This document shows, one piece after another, positions 26,663 through 39,188 of a stretch of 60,219 bases of DNA (positions are counted from its first letter, which is position 1; each line of letters starts with the position of its first letter). Position numbers and translations under genes: made by a program. Under the pieces are notes generated by a model, which was not told where the DNA came from, did not search any database, and saw only the letters and a list, made by a program, of their open reading frames with translations. The DNA is from Lingula anatina (lineage: Eukaryota; Brachiopoda; Lingulata; Lingulida; Lingulidae): contig NW_019776029.1 in the NCBI RefSeq assembly GCF_001039355.2, positions 75,086 through 135,304 on the forward strand. The letters are read 5' to 3'.

Positions 26663-27880
26663 CGCAAGTTTCCATTAAAAATCCAACTTGTCTCATTTTA
26701 AGATAAGTATACTAGTTATTTTTATCTTACTTTTTATTTATTTATTTTTTATATGAAAAGGCTATATGACACATGCTAATCTATTATGAAAATCTTCACA
26801 TACAAAGTAGAGCTTGTTCTACTCTTTGAACATTGAAGACTGCAAGACATCAAATATTTATAAATTATTTCAAGGTGTAAATAAACCCTGTAAAGACACA
26901 TACTGGCCCTTGAGTATGCTATCTCAGGTTGTGCAGATCTTATACTTTTTTTACTCAACATGTCCTGTGGTATTCAGTAGAACACTGTACTTCTTTATCT
27001 AAAAGACATCATTATGTATCCAATCTAGCAAGACTAAGTGCTTTTCTTGTGTGATTTGTCTATAACGTACAATTATTGTTATGGATGATTTTTAAAATGG
27101 TAATAGTATTAACGGTACAACAGCATCCCTCTTGGTATCCTATATATATGGACATAACATAACATGGACACCTAAAGAGGAATTGTGTTTCATCCTAAAT
27201 CCCATCATTATCTTATATATACACATTATTCTCTCAGAGGGAGGCATTGAGAGTGGGACTGGTTTTCAGTATTTCCTCTCTGCATTTTTAAGTCACAAGC
27301 TTCTCATGAGCTAAAAAATCCCAACTTACTCATTGCGGTCCCACACTTAAATATTGGGGACTTCTTTAGAATATCGATTAAGTTAACGTCCAAAGTCTTG
27401 GCAGTACTTCTTGTGTAAAAAGCAGACAAGGGAGTCACAAGTGACGTGAACTATCCCAGCCCTACCCCAGCCCCTCTGTATTTGCCTTGGCTTATAACCG
27501 ATGGCGCTTTACTAACCAACCTGGCATTTCTTTAAGCACCAGCTTAGCTCTGTTGCGTACTTACTTATTTCGCATATACTTCCAGCTTCATAAACTATAG
27601 TTCAGTTGCTACGTTTCTTGTGTCATGCTTTAAGGGGGAATTTTCCGTAATCAACAAACACTATTGACCGGAAATTGGGTCATATCGGGATTTTGAAGAG
27701 ACAGGTATAAAAATAATTAACTTGAAAAAATTCAACGCTAAATTGTTTGATAAAAAGGGCAAATGCATAAACTCAGAGATATGCTGTGAGAATATCTATA
27801 TAATCTACTAAACAAGACTAAGCTTAGAACTAACTTGGTCTGCGAAAAGGCTTGAAAATCGTCTCTACACTTTGCGTTTT
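26663..27880. other. Intergenic sequence left of BARD1
   Basis: No gene is recognised. The AT-rich part to about 27350 gives way to a less AT-rich stretch leading into the BARD1 promoter, with a TGACGTGA motif near 27443. Confidence 0.5.
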
Positions 27881-28023
27881 GCCAGGTTGGTCTCCTCACG
27901 CATTGCATTGTGGGACATCAACAGGTCAAGGTCAATTTGAAACTTGGCGCGGGTGATAATCATAAGCGTTCAATTTACTTTAAACCCCCCTTTGCTTCTG
28001 GTAACTCGCCGTCACTTAAAGCA
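27881..28023 (+). promoter_or_regulatory. Proximal promoter / 5'UTR of BARD1
   Basis: About 120 bp before the BARD1 ATG there is CATTGCATTGTGGGAC (27901-27916), close to the ZNF143/Staf consensus, and TTGGCGCGGG (27944-27953), an E2F-type site. No TATA box is evident. Both motifs are common in promoters of cell-cycle and DNA-repair genes. The start site is not determined. Confidence 0.55.
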
Positions 28024-28091
28024 ATGTGCGATTGGGGAAAATGTGACACAGCAATAGGGGAGCTGGAAAACCTCCTGTCTTGCGATATTTG
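28024..28091 (+). CDS. BARD1: BARD1 exon 1
   Basis: The ATG at 28024 begins MCDWGKCDTAIGELENLLSC, which aligns with the helix before the RING and the first zinc ligands of vertebrate BARD1. An in-frame upstream GTG at 27910 is rejected as a start. The N-terminus is about 30 residues shorter than in human. The exon ends GATATTTG|GTGAGT, leaving two bases of the C23 codon. Confidence 0.88.
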
Positions 28092-28714
28092 GTGAGTAAC
28101 TAAACTGCTGCCTAAAGTGGACCACTACTGAGAACGCCTAGGCTACGGCGCCTACCCAATCATGGTACTGAAATTCTCGAACACCATTAAATTAGGTTTT
28201 TATGCTTTTAAGTCTAGAAACAATTTTTTTTTACTAAAACTCTTAGTTTTTTTAGGATTATTTTATTTATTTTATTTTACTTTATTTTTTCTTTTTTTAG
28301 GTTTTCAATGAGATTAAGAAATCAGATTTTTTAAAATACTTTCTAAATTCTAACCTACTTGTAAATGGCCTCATTCCCCCAGTTGCAAGGCCTCAAGTCC
28401 ATTGCTCCCCAGTATTTTCTTACAACCCAAAATCATGTCAGTTTCAGTAACTATATACTACAATCAGCTGTAATTACACATGCATACTAAATCCATCAAA
28501 TGATCGTTGACACAAACTCCTTATTCCCCAATAGATGGCACTACAAAACGGGATCAAATTGATTTGAACCACACCCAAATTTTCTGACATATGTTTTCAT
28601 CCATATGACATATTGTGTTGCAGTCATCACCTAGTTGACAACCCATGTATGCTGGGAGGGTGTGAGCACTGCTTCTGCAGGTAAATTAAGCCTTTCAATA
28701 ACATAGTGTGATCT

Positions 28715-28746
<32 letters not shown>

Positions 28747-31700
28747 ATTTTTGTCTAAGAATAATATTTTTAGGCTCAAAAATATATTTGAGAATAATTG
28801 AATATATTTTTAAAAATCTTTGTGCACTGTATCAAAATTTGGCCACATGACAAATTTTAAGTTCACTGAAAAAAAAAAATTCATTTTCTTTTTCTTTTTT
28901 TCTTTCAGAACTTGATTTGGCTCAACATTTGTATTGGCAAATATTTATTTAAAGAAAGTCTAGTTTCAGAATCTGGAATTTATCATGTTTATCACTATAG
29001 TCTGCTCGTGTTGCCTTTTTCAAGGAGCTGTATATCTGACCAGTTAGGTGAAAACTGCCCTGTGTGCGACATTCCATCCCACGCGAGAGACGTCCAGAGT
29101 AACCGTCAGCTGGCCAACGTGGTGCTCATGTGTAAGAGATTCAAGAGGCTGTTGGCCCAGAACACAGCCACACAACACGAGGGTCAGTTGACAAGTCATA
29201 TAGATAACTATCACATATAACACATTCTTGACACTTATGAGTTAGCAGAATGCTTCCTGATCATGGTAAACAATATTATTACATGTTGGTACCTTTTCAC
29301 TGGCTTCTTTTTTTCAAAGTTTTTATATTTCATAGAGAACAATGCCAAACAAATGGATACTCTCACCTATCTTTAACAATGATAGTAACTTGACGTACCC
29401 ATATTGGACTCCCTGTAAATCTGTGATGAGATTACAGATTAAGATTTTTAACTCCCTGTATCCCAAATCCTGGAGAAACCCCTAGTGTCAAAACAACCTG
29501 ATTTTGATTTTAGGAGGAGGTGAATTAAATTCTCCTAAAGAGACAAAGAAGAAGAATAAAAGCCATGACCTTGAGGAGTCCATCCATCAGTTAGCCTCTG
29601 TTCAGAAGGAAAACCTAGTTCCATCTGTCAATAAAGATCCATATGCTGTGTATGATTTTGAGTCTTCACCTACGACAACAACTTCTAAGCCAGCAGGGAG
29701 AAGAACGCGGAGTGTCACTGCTAAGAATGTGAAAAAGAAAGCACTGGCTGCTGTAAATAAGAGGTGGGTAATATGTATATTCTCTCTAATTACAGTCTAT
29801 TGCTGTGCAACAGTATAAACTCACCAGGCTCTCGAGTCCTCTTTGTTGTTTTTGTTTTTTTTTTTTTTAATTTATTAACTACTTGCTGAAATGTTAACAC
29901 ATCATTCCCATGCAGATTCTAACACGTTTTCAAGTCTTGCATGATATAAAAGTTCCAAGATTAATTTCAGGTGGGGCATTAAACAGTCGCCTTCAGAAGC
30001 TTCCTTTAATGATCCTTGCACTAGCTGTAAGAAAACAAAGGAAGGAAGAGAGGAACGGAAGAGAAGAGTGCAGATCATTACTCCCACCAGCTCCATTAAG
30101 TCCAAAGGTCATGTCTCCATCATCAATGACACATCAATACAATGCGTCAATAATTGTTACAATGCTGCAATAGACATTGCAGGGGGATTTGTGACTGGTG
30201 ACGATGACAAAAACAAGGATGCAGTTGATAAATGCAGTGTCAGTAACAGTGCCATCGGCACTGAAAAAACTGCTACTGCAGCTACTAAGGCAAATGTTCT
30301 TAATGAGGAAATTAGCACAGACATTGAAGCTTCTGTGACAATTCAGACTGAGAATGATGACCATATTGACCACATCCAGTCTGAAAAATATCCTGGCAAG
30401 TCTGGAGAAGATAAAAACAGGTCTCATGGTGGGTGTGGTGCTGACAGCAAAGACCAGAAGCCCACATGTGATGAGCAGGGTTCTGAGGAAGGAGCTGTCA
30501 CTGTGGAGGAACTGGGCCTGTGTGCCACGCCCACCTCAGCTGTACACAGGTCACGGCGACCTAGGACACTACACCACGGTGAGGTGAGTATTGGACAGGG
30601 TGGTGGGATGGAAGGGGATAGGAGGAGGTGGGGGGGGGGGGGGGCATTGTGGTCAGATTAGTTTGCATAATGTGCTTGTAAAAAAATTTTTTTACTGTAT
30701 GATAAATGCTGTTGCAATCTTTGTCCCTGATGCACTAAATATGACACAATTTATAATATTTCATTTATATATCTATTAAGTAAAAAAAAATAATGTTAAT
30801 AGGTTATCATTTGGGAACTTTTCAGTACAGCTGTAATTTCTTTAGTATCAATACTATCATGATCATCTTGTTGCTGTTTCAGAATCATAGACCTAAGTCT
30901 GGAGACAGAGTCCACAATAGAAAGTTGCCCACAGGCACAGTGCTATCTCCTTCACCAGTGACCATCAGGAAGAACAGAAGATCAGCTGAGACAAATCTCT
31001 CTCCAGCTCCAACAAGAAAGTCCAGACGATCGTCTGAGACTCCACCTGCCTCAGTTGACTCCCCAGGTCACACAAAAACAACCAGGCAATCTGAGGAAAA
31101 GCAGAACATCCCTGCAGCACAAGGTAGGCACATGTGAATAGGATTCACTCAGACAAAAAAATTGGTGCAAATTACTGTATTTATTTTTCCCAAATCAAAA
31201 TTTGATGTCAAGATGCTGATAGATGAATGAAATTATTTTGGATACTTTTGTTTGCTTTGCCAAAGTAATTTTTCGGCATTTAGTGGTAGTTTTAACAGAG
31301 AAATGACCCTACTATTAGGTAAAGTACCATGTTATGACATACCAATTACTTTTGTTTTCCCTATCCAGGAGTCTGCAACTTAATCTAATATGATTCCATA
31401 CTGCAGTCTAAGATTAACAAGAACGTAAGAACATTTGTAATATCTGTATATTTATTGGTTCATTGTAGTCCAATAGTTTGTGAGCAGAGGATTAGTATAG
31501 TTTTTTTTTTATTACTTTTACAATTCCCGCGCTTACCATCCTCAGTTTCTGGATTTGTTAATAAATAATGCTGTTGGGAAATAAAATGCTGATTATACCA
31601 GACTGATTAACTGACACAACAGCCTCAATGACTTTATCATCTCCACCAGCAAAGGAGGGTGTGTTTTCATAGTGTTGTGTCTGTATGTCAGTGAACAGGA

Positions 31701-34700
31701 TATCTCCAATGGTTCCTCACAAATATTGATGTAAAAATTTAGGATAGCCAGGAATTCGTGAGATATAAAAGAAATAATAATTTCAATACAACCTAGGTTT
31801 TCTAACATTTTTAAAAGAACGCCGTAATTTTCTTTTCCATAGTTAGGTGTCTGTGCAAGTTTTAGAGTCTTGTGTGGACATGTGCACTGCCTTTTTTTAT
31901 TTAACTGAATAAAATATCCATGTTCTGCTTAAAATAAAGTGCCTTGGTCACCTGACAGTCACGTGAAGTGGTGACCTCTGTCATTCAATCCACTGGTCAA
32001 CTTACCAAGTGTTAACATAGCGACACTGGTCAACTTAAAAATATAGCCTTAGTGGCCTCTTGCCAACTTAACAAGTGTTGTCGCAGAGAACACTGGCCAA
32101 TTTTAATGAATTTTGAAACAGTGACCACTAGCAAATTTTACAAGTGTTGCCATAGTGACCACTGACCAGCTACTGTAAACAAGCATTTTTACTGACCAGC
32201 TTAACAAGTGTTGCCATAGTGACCAACAGGAGCCACAGTGGGGAACCTGTACTTGGGATCGGTGAGCAAATGATAGAGTTGAGGTAGCTTGGTCCTGAGT
32301 AGTAGTTTGTTGTACAGTTCCCACTCATTACTGATGTACGCTGCTCTGACAGGCTTCTTCTGTATCCCCAGGATAGAGGTCAGTCCCCAGTAGATCAACT
32401 CTGAAGTCAGGCAGTTCATCTTGCAGGTGGGGTCCTTATAGTGGTACACACCCTTACAATAGGGCCATCTGAAGTTGCAGAAAGAACTGTCTTAAGACGT
32501 CATCTCAGAGCATATTCAGAACAGCAGGCTAACAGATCCACAGATCAAATATGGCAGACCCACTTGAATGCTTGTTGAATGTGTAAACCCCTTGGGAATC
32601 GCCTAATAAGGAACTCAGTGGCAAACTTTAAAATGGGTTGCCTTATTTGATCTGCAGATCTGTAAGTCCACTGTTCAGAATGTGCTCCTAATCTCAGCAG
32701 TGGAATACTAGCAACCTATAAGGCAGTCGACCACCTAAAGGTACACTGGGCTAGTGAAAAGGTTAAAATTTTACATAACACTAGCACACTTACAAACACT
32801 GATTGCTTTAAATGCAGGTAAAAGTTTTTTGGAACACACTGTTATCTTGTTTGCATCCAGCATCTGTTTCACAAAAGACCTTTAATCAGAAAGTTGGACT
32901 AAACTTAGTGACTTAAATTTTAGTCTGCCTTGATTCAGGAATAATTGGCAATGATAGTCCAATTAAATGAAATACAGTAATAGGGTCTGTTTTATAACAT
33001 GAAATAGATTGTGTTTCAGACTTAGTCTACTAATACTTTTATTTTATTGCACAACTTAATTTTAGTTTGTTTTAAAGTAAAGTAGACCAAATGTTTGGTC
33101 TTAATTTTGGACCAATTTTAGGTCTAATTTCTTTTGTAAAACTGGCCCCATGTCCTCATTAAGTATTTGAATGTATAGTATTTGTGCTTTTAAGATAATA
33201 TTTACAAAAAAATATTTCATTGTGCCGCTCACTTGTATGTATGTTTGTATGCCAGTCCGCAATCCGCAATGGCCTCCAGTGTAATTTTCCCCAAGGTGGA
33301 GCCACTGTTTTCGCCAAACACAGCAGGAAAGGCAAAGGCGAAGCCGAAACCTGTAATAAGATGGAGTGTCTCCTCCAGTGTGAAGTCAATGTCTGATTCA
33401 TTGAGATATTCGTCATTTTTGAACAGGTTGAATTCCATTTTGTAGGCCCTGAAAGAAAGAAATAAAAAAATGCCTGTGAGACTCCGCTCGTGAATTCATC
33501 ATTAGGGTTACACTGATGAACGAGATTGTCCATGTACCCCCACCTTCACCCGGAGATATACTTTGACCAGATTTTTAATAAAAGTTTCTGTACTTCTATT
33601 TCTAATTTTTCTGTATTTGTACTGCATGGAAATGAAATTGGGATAAAATAATTTGTTTGATGATATTAATATTCTCTATCCTGGGGTTGCATATTAGCAT
33701 GTGTATGCACATTTTTTTTTTTTTTTTTTTTTTTTTTTGTGGGGGGGAAGGATTGTCCTGATACCTAGAGCTTGATGTTAATGAAGTAAAAAGAAGAATA
33801 ATTTACTTGAAGATTGCCATGCTTTTCCTAGATTTGTACTGCATAGTATTCATTTGACTTGTGGATCTGCAAAAGAATGTTTTTTTAAATTTTTTTTAGA
33901 TGTGATAAAATTCATTCTGTATGTTATGTTGAAATGTATAAGATGATGTTTCCAATGAAAAGTTAATCTTCAGACAAGGTTAACTCTTACTGAAACACCA
34001 AAAGATAAACAGTAGAATTTGGTACTCTGGTCAAGTACTTACACTACAGTAGACCTCCATAACTCTTGGACCTTTTTTTCCTGATAATTCAAAGATGTTA
34101 GGCAATTTATATACGATATACAACTTCTACCAAAAATTAAAAGCCAATCCCCAAGATTTATTTTAACTAAGCAATAACAAAGTTAAACTGATGAGTTATG
34201 TTGAGTCTGCTGTATATATACTGTGGTCATATAATACACTCGCTCAAAAAAGTTGGGAAACTTTGTTATTTTGAATAATTATAAAATTACTATATGAGCC
34301 AACTTAAAGGTAAATATTTTAACCAAATATTGATGGATAATACATCCACCATTCTTTTAACTTCTCACTACATAACATAGTTTTTCAATTATGATGTTTC
34401 CAAACTTTTTTGGTTGAGTTTAGTTCCCAGTCAAAATATTTTAGGGTTTGTCAATTTTTAAGCTGTTAATTTTTCCCCCTAGCCTTACCTGAACAACGAA
34501 AACAGAGCCTTATTTTCTATCAGTTTACTGACAATGGCTTTGTTATCCACCTTTCCATCGCCATCATTGTCCAAGTACTCCGCCATGATATTTGCAGTGT
34601 GGCGCACCCTGGTGTCAGGTATGTCCTCAACTGCCACAATATGGACACCAAATACGTTTAGGTACTTTGTGAAGTAGGGCTTAAGGTCAGCTATACAGGG

Positions 34701-37700
34701 AGGGATAGGAGATATCGTCATGTTTATGCACCTGGAACTGGCTCTGCAAAGAGTCGAGTGCTTTGTGGTCTTTTGCTGAAAGAGATTTTACGTTATGTCC
34801 TGATTTGTAATACCATGGTATTTACTCAAAGAAGCTTGATAATATGAATATCCCTTCTCTGTCCCCTCTCCAAAAGTGTTTGGCCCGGATATATTAAAAA
34901 TATTTAAAAACGTTTCAAAAATGAGTTAGCCCTGTGTCAGAGGGCTAATTAAATTGTGAGTGTCTGGAAAAGTTGGGTTTTGAAATATTGGATTAAAGTG
35001 TTAAAAGAAAATGATGAATAATTTTATGAAATGACAGATTTAAATTAAGTACTTACAAAATAATCATAAATGATTGTATGAAATATAAAACTGGTCTGCA
35101 CAGAAAGACTGAAATCAAACAACCTCAAAAATGGGCTCAAAAAAGATAGACTTGATGTTATTTAAAACTGCTTTGAGCTGCTTCTGTCAATATATATTTG
35201 AAGTTTCTTGGATTTTGTTCTGATTTCAATTTAACTAGGAAGATTTCAGCATTCTTTAATGCCTTAGATATGGACTAACTTTAAAAATGATCTTGTGCAG
35301 TACATTATGAAATTTTGACCAACACAGGATATATATAATGCTCTGACTTAGCACTAGCAGCATGTGTGAGGCCTATTAATCTGCCATTTTACCTTGCTGG
35401 CGCCTAGCTGATTATGGGATTTCCTGTCATAATCAGTTCTTTCTTCTATGAAATTGATTGATTCTGTGCGCTGACGAATCCAGCGCCTTAAGAGTGAGAT
35501 TATCTTGTCTGTTTCTGCCAGTTTGTGATGGTCTCTAGTGGCGTCTGCGACTGTATATATTCCACCAAACATGAGTAGTATCCATAGGAGGCAAAACTTG
35601 TTCCAACCAAGTCGTGTTTTCCATGGTGGTAGTTTAATGGCAGCAATATCCATGTTATAAGTGATTACCATACTGTCTGTGAGATACACTCACTCAATAT
35701 TCTAGATGTTATGATTGTCAGAGTATTATTCCTTGCACGAGAGCTGCAATCTTCTTCTCTTCTAGAAATGTGTACATTTGAAATGAGGGCCTATCTGCAA
35801 AGTAAAATCATTAATATTGAGATCAGTCTGTTAGAAGTGAAACAAAACCTGTTTTGGATTTTTTTAACGTATCTTGGATTTTTTGTCTAAATGGTCAAAT
35901 TTATTTATTTATTTATTTTTTTAGAGGGCTTCTCTGATTTGATTTAGTATTAGCTGTGTCAAGATTTTTTTTCGTTTAGCCATTCCACTATTATGTCTCA
36001 ACCACTTCACTAGGATGCCAAGTTTTGCTTTCTAGAGATCAGCATTCAGTGTCCTCTCTAAATACTATTTTCTGACCCCACCTTCAATAATTACCAACCT
36101 CGCTCAAGTATCTATCTCAGTATTTTACCATTTTACGCGCCGCTCGGTTGTCAAGGTGTTCCTGCTCGAGCAACACATGGTGACTCCCGCTCTCGCTACC
36201 AACACCAACCAATTATTAAACCGAGCAAATAATTTCTTCCTCTCCTTCCATATAGCAACTATAAATACAGATTACTGACCCCTACATTTATTTCTGTCAT
36301 TTTATATCTTCACCTATACAATTATATTACATTGGCTTCCCAGCCAGGTGGGCTGCCCGAATGGTCACTTTAATTCAATTACACTTGACAGAGAAGACTT
36401 CCAGACTGATTACTTTATCTGATTGAACAAGGTGAATGATATAGTTTCAAGGACGAGGACAATTTCAAAACACCTTTGAGACAGATGTACTTCTAAATCA
36501 AAGATACTGCTTCTCATTTAAATGTGTAACCTTTTGTGATTGTGTACAAACCAACCTCCTTAACTTGACCTGTAAACTATTTATATAATAAGTATACATC
36601 CTGAACACATTTGAACAATGTAGTTATAATAAAACAAATGACATTCATGACACATAAAATTACATAACATCCTAAGACCTTATAAACTTTTGGAAATTAA
36701 ATAGAATGAAATGGAATTAAATACTAGTAGTTACATAGTTGCTAATCCAATGAAAGATCAAGGAAAACCAAAACTTTCTATAAGGCATTAAATTACATGT
36801 ATGTCAGACCCAATATATTTTTCATCTATAAATTTTTTTTCTAAAACATGTAATGTTAAAACTATACTCTTTTAATAATTCATTGTCTTAGAATGATGTA
36901 CATATATAAGAGTTTTGTCTTACCAAGTGCAAAGAGCCACACATGTCTGCCAGACTGGGATTCTCTATGGTATTACACCAGAGTAAATTAATACGTGAAG
37001 AGGAAACCTTAAATGTGTGAACACAGATTAATGGAGTGGGTATTTAAAGTCTTGGCATAGAATCTTAATGATGCTTCACCAATGTCTTGAATAAGTGCAA
37101 CAAACCATAAAAAATGTTCTGCTGAAACTGTAGGATGATGGTTGTTACAGTATGTTATAGTTGAAGAGATTTCTTAATGAGGTACTGGTTGTGAAAAGAG
37201 AATTGTGGTGGACAGTTTAAGACCCCATTCCCATAGATTTTAGATCGATCTATCCCTGTAGGGACTCTCACTAGATTACTGTCAGCTTAGCCGGCTTAAG
37301 CGTCTGTTCCGCCTACTAAAAAGATGTAAGGGGGTAATTAACTATGGTGCGCGCTCGGCTGACTGCAATTTAGCGTGAACCCCCAGGGAGTTAGGTCGAT
37401 CTAAATCTAAATCTCTGGATCGATCTAAATCTCTGGGAATGCACTCTAAAAGCTGGGATTGGACCATTAGGTTTCTGTAGATTTCTAGTTATTTGCAGTC
37501 ATTATGTACAGACACAGATGTGTCTGTACATATAGCCATCATCTGCGTCTGTCGTCGTCGCCGTGCACTTTCACCGAAAACACGATAAGTGAAGAACCGT
37601 TTTATCTTTTGGCTTGAAACCTGCAGAACTGATGAATATTCATAATACGCAGGTTGAGTTCGAAAATCAGCATGATTGGGTCATTTTTAGGGAAGTTATG

Positions 37701-39156
37701 CTGTTTTTTCACTTTTTTCAGCATATATGCAGCACCGATAACACAATAAGTGGAAAATCATTTTACTTTTTGGCTTGAAACTTACAAAACTGATGAATAT
37801 TCATAATTAGCAGGTCAAGTTTGATAATCAGCATGATTGGGCCATATTTAGGGCAGTTACGCCGTTTTTTTTTCNAGTTTTCAATTGGCCATTAAATGAG
37901 ATTACATAAAACACTCGTTGAGATTTCCCTGTAAAGTCCCGTAGGTTTAGCTCTCTTAACTGTGTCACATTTAATTAGGATTTGGTGATAATTATGCAGA
38001 TAAATGGTGCTTAATATTGCAAATAAATTTACAACAAAAATGTGTTATGCCAACATGCTTTAGATGAATAACAGTGCCTTATTTTTCTCAAACTTGGTGG
38101 GGTTATTCATATCAAGTTAATACAGCTAGATGAAAAGTTTGAATAGCAGCTTTATTGGAATTTCTTACATTTTATTTAAGAAAATTTTTTTAATTATTTT
38201 TCAAACACCAGCATCTTCAAAATGTGATTTTTAACTCCCATCCACCAGAAGTGCTGTGCATTTTCTTTGTTTCCACATGAGCAATTGTATTGGTTTTTTT
38301 ATGTCTTTAAACATTATGTAATGTTATTTTATACACTGTTATCATTTTTCACATATTGTGATTTCCATTATGTGAATTTGAACTCTTGTGGTCTTGAAAG
38401 TGTAATCTTATTGCAGGGGCTGAATGAGACTGTCTTCTGGGCCTTTTGGGAGATGGTCAGATTTTAATGTTTACATTGACGGGTATCTATTTTTTCTGTT
38501 GGAGTACCATCAAAAATGGAGGATGGATCAACAAAGATAATTTGGAATACTGTCAGAAAATATCTCTCCTGTTCACTCCTGTTATTGACCATGTTATCTG
38601 TTGTTCATGATTAAAGTTCAGTGTTGATTGACAGTATTATTTATTATTGCATCAAAATTGACAAAATGACCTATTTTTTACATATTTATTCAAATATTGA
38701 GACTTTCATCATGTGAATTTGAACTTTCATGGTCTTGAAACTGTAATCTTATTGAAGGGGTGGATTGAGACCATCTTCTGGGTCTTCCGGAAAACAGTCA
38801 GGTTATTAAGTTTATATTGACTGGTATCTATTTTTTTCTGTTGGAAGACCATCAAAATGGAGGATTGATCAACATAAATACTTTCGAATACTGTCAGAAA
38901 ATATCTCTGGGTTCGCTCCTGTTATTGACATGTTACCTGTTGTGCATGATTAAAATTCAGTGTTGACTGACAGTGCTATTATAAGCATTATTTATCATTG
39001 CATCAAAATTGAGAAAATTACCTTTTTTGCATCTTTATTTTCTGTTTTTTGTCTGTACATTTGACAGCTTTGCTGCCTTGTTTTTGAATTGCTGTCTTCT
39101 GTGGTAAACTGCATGGGCTAACCATAACCTTTTATCTCGTTTAGCCTTTTGGTATG

Positions 39157-39188
<32 letters not shown>

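Larger units (their letters stand above)
28092..30882. other. BARD1 introns 1-5
   Basis: These are short introns (207-532 bp) between exons 1 and 6. They hold T-rich runs, an ATTT microsatellite (about 28719-28751) and a G run (about 30631-30644), with no other recognised feature. Confidence 0.7.

Noticed and set aside
33233-33445. A + strand frame opposite nested gene A exon 3, also seen at 41708 and 45756.
   Set aside because: It is the antisense shadow of a conserved exon and has no independent support.
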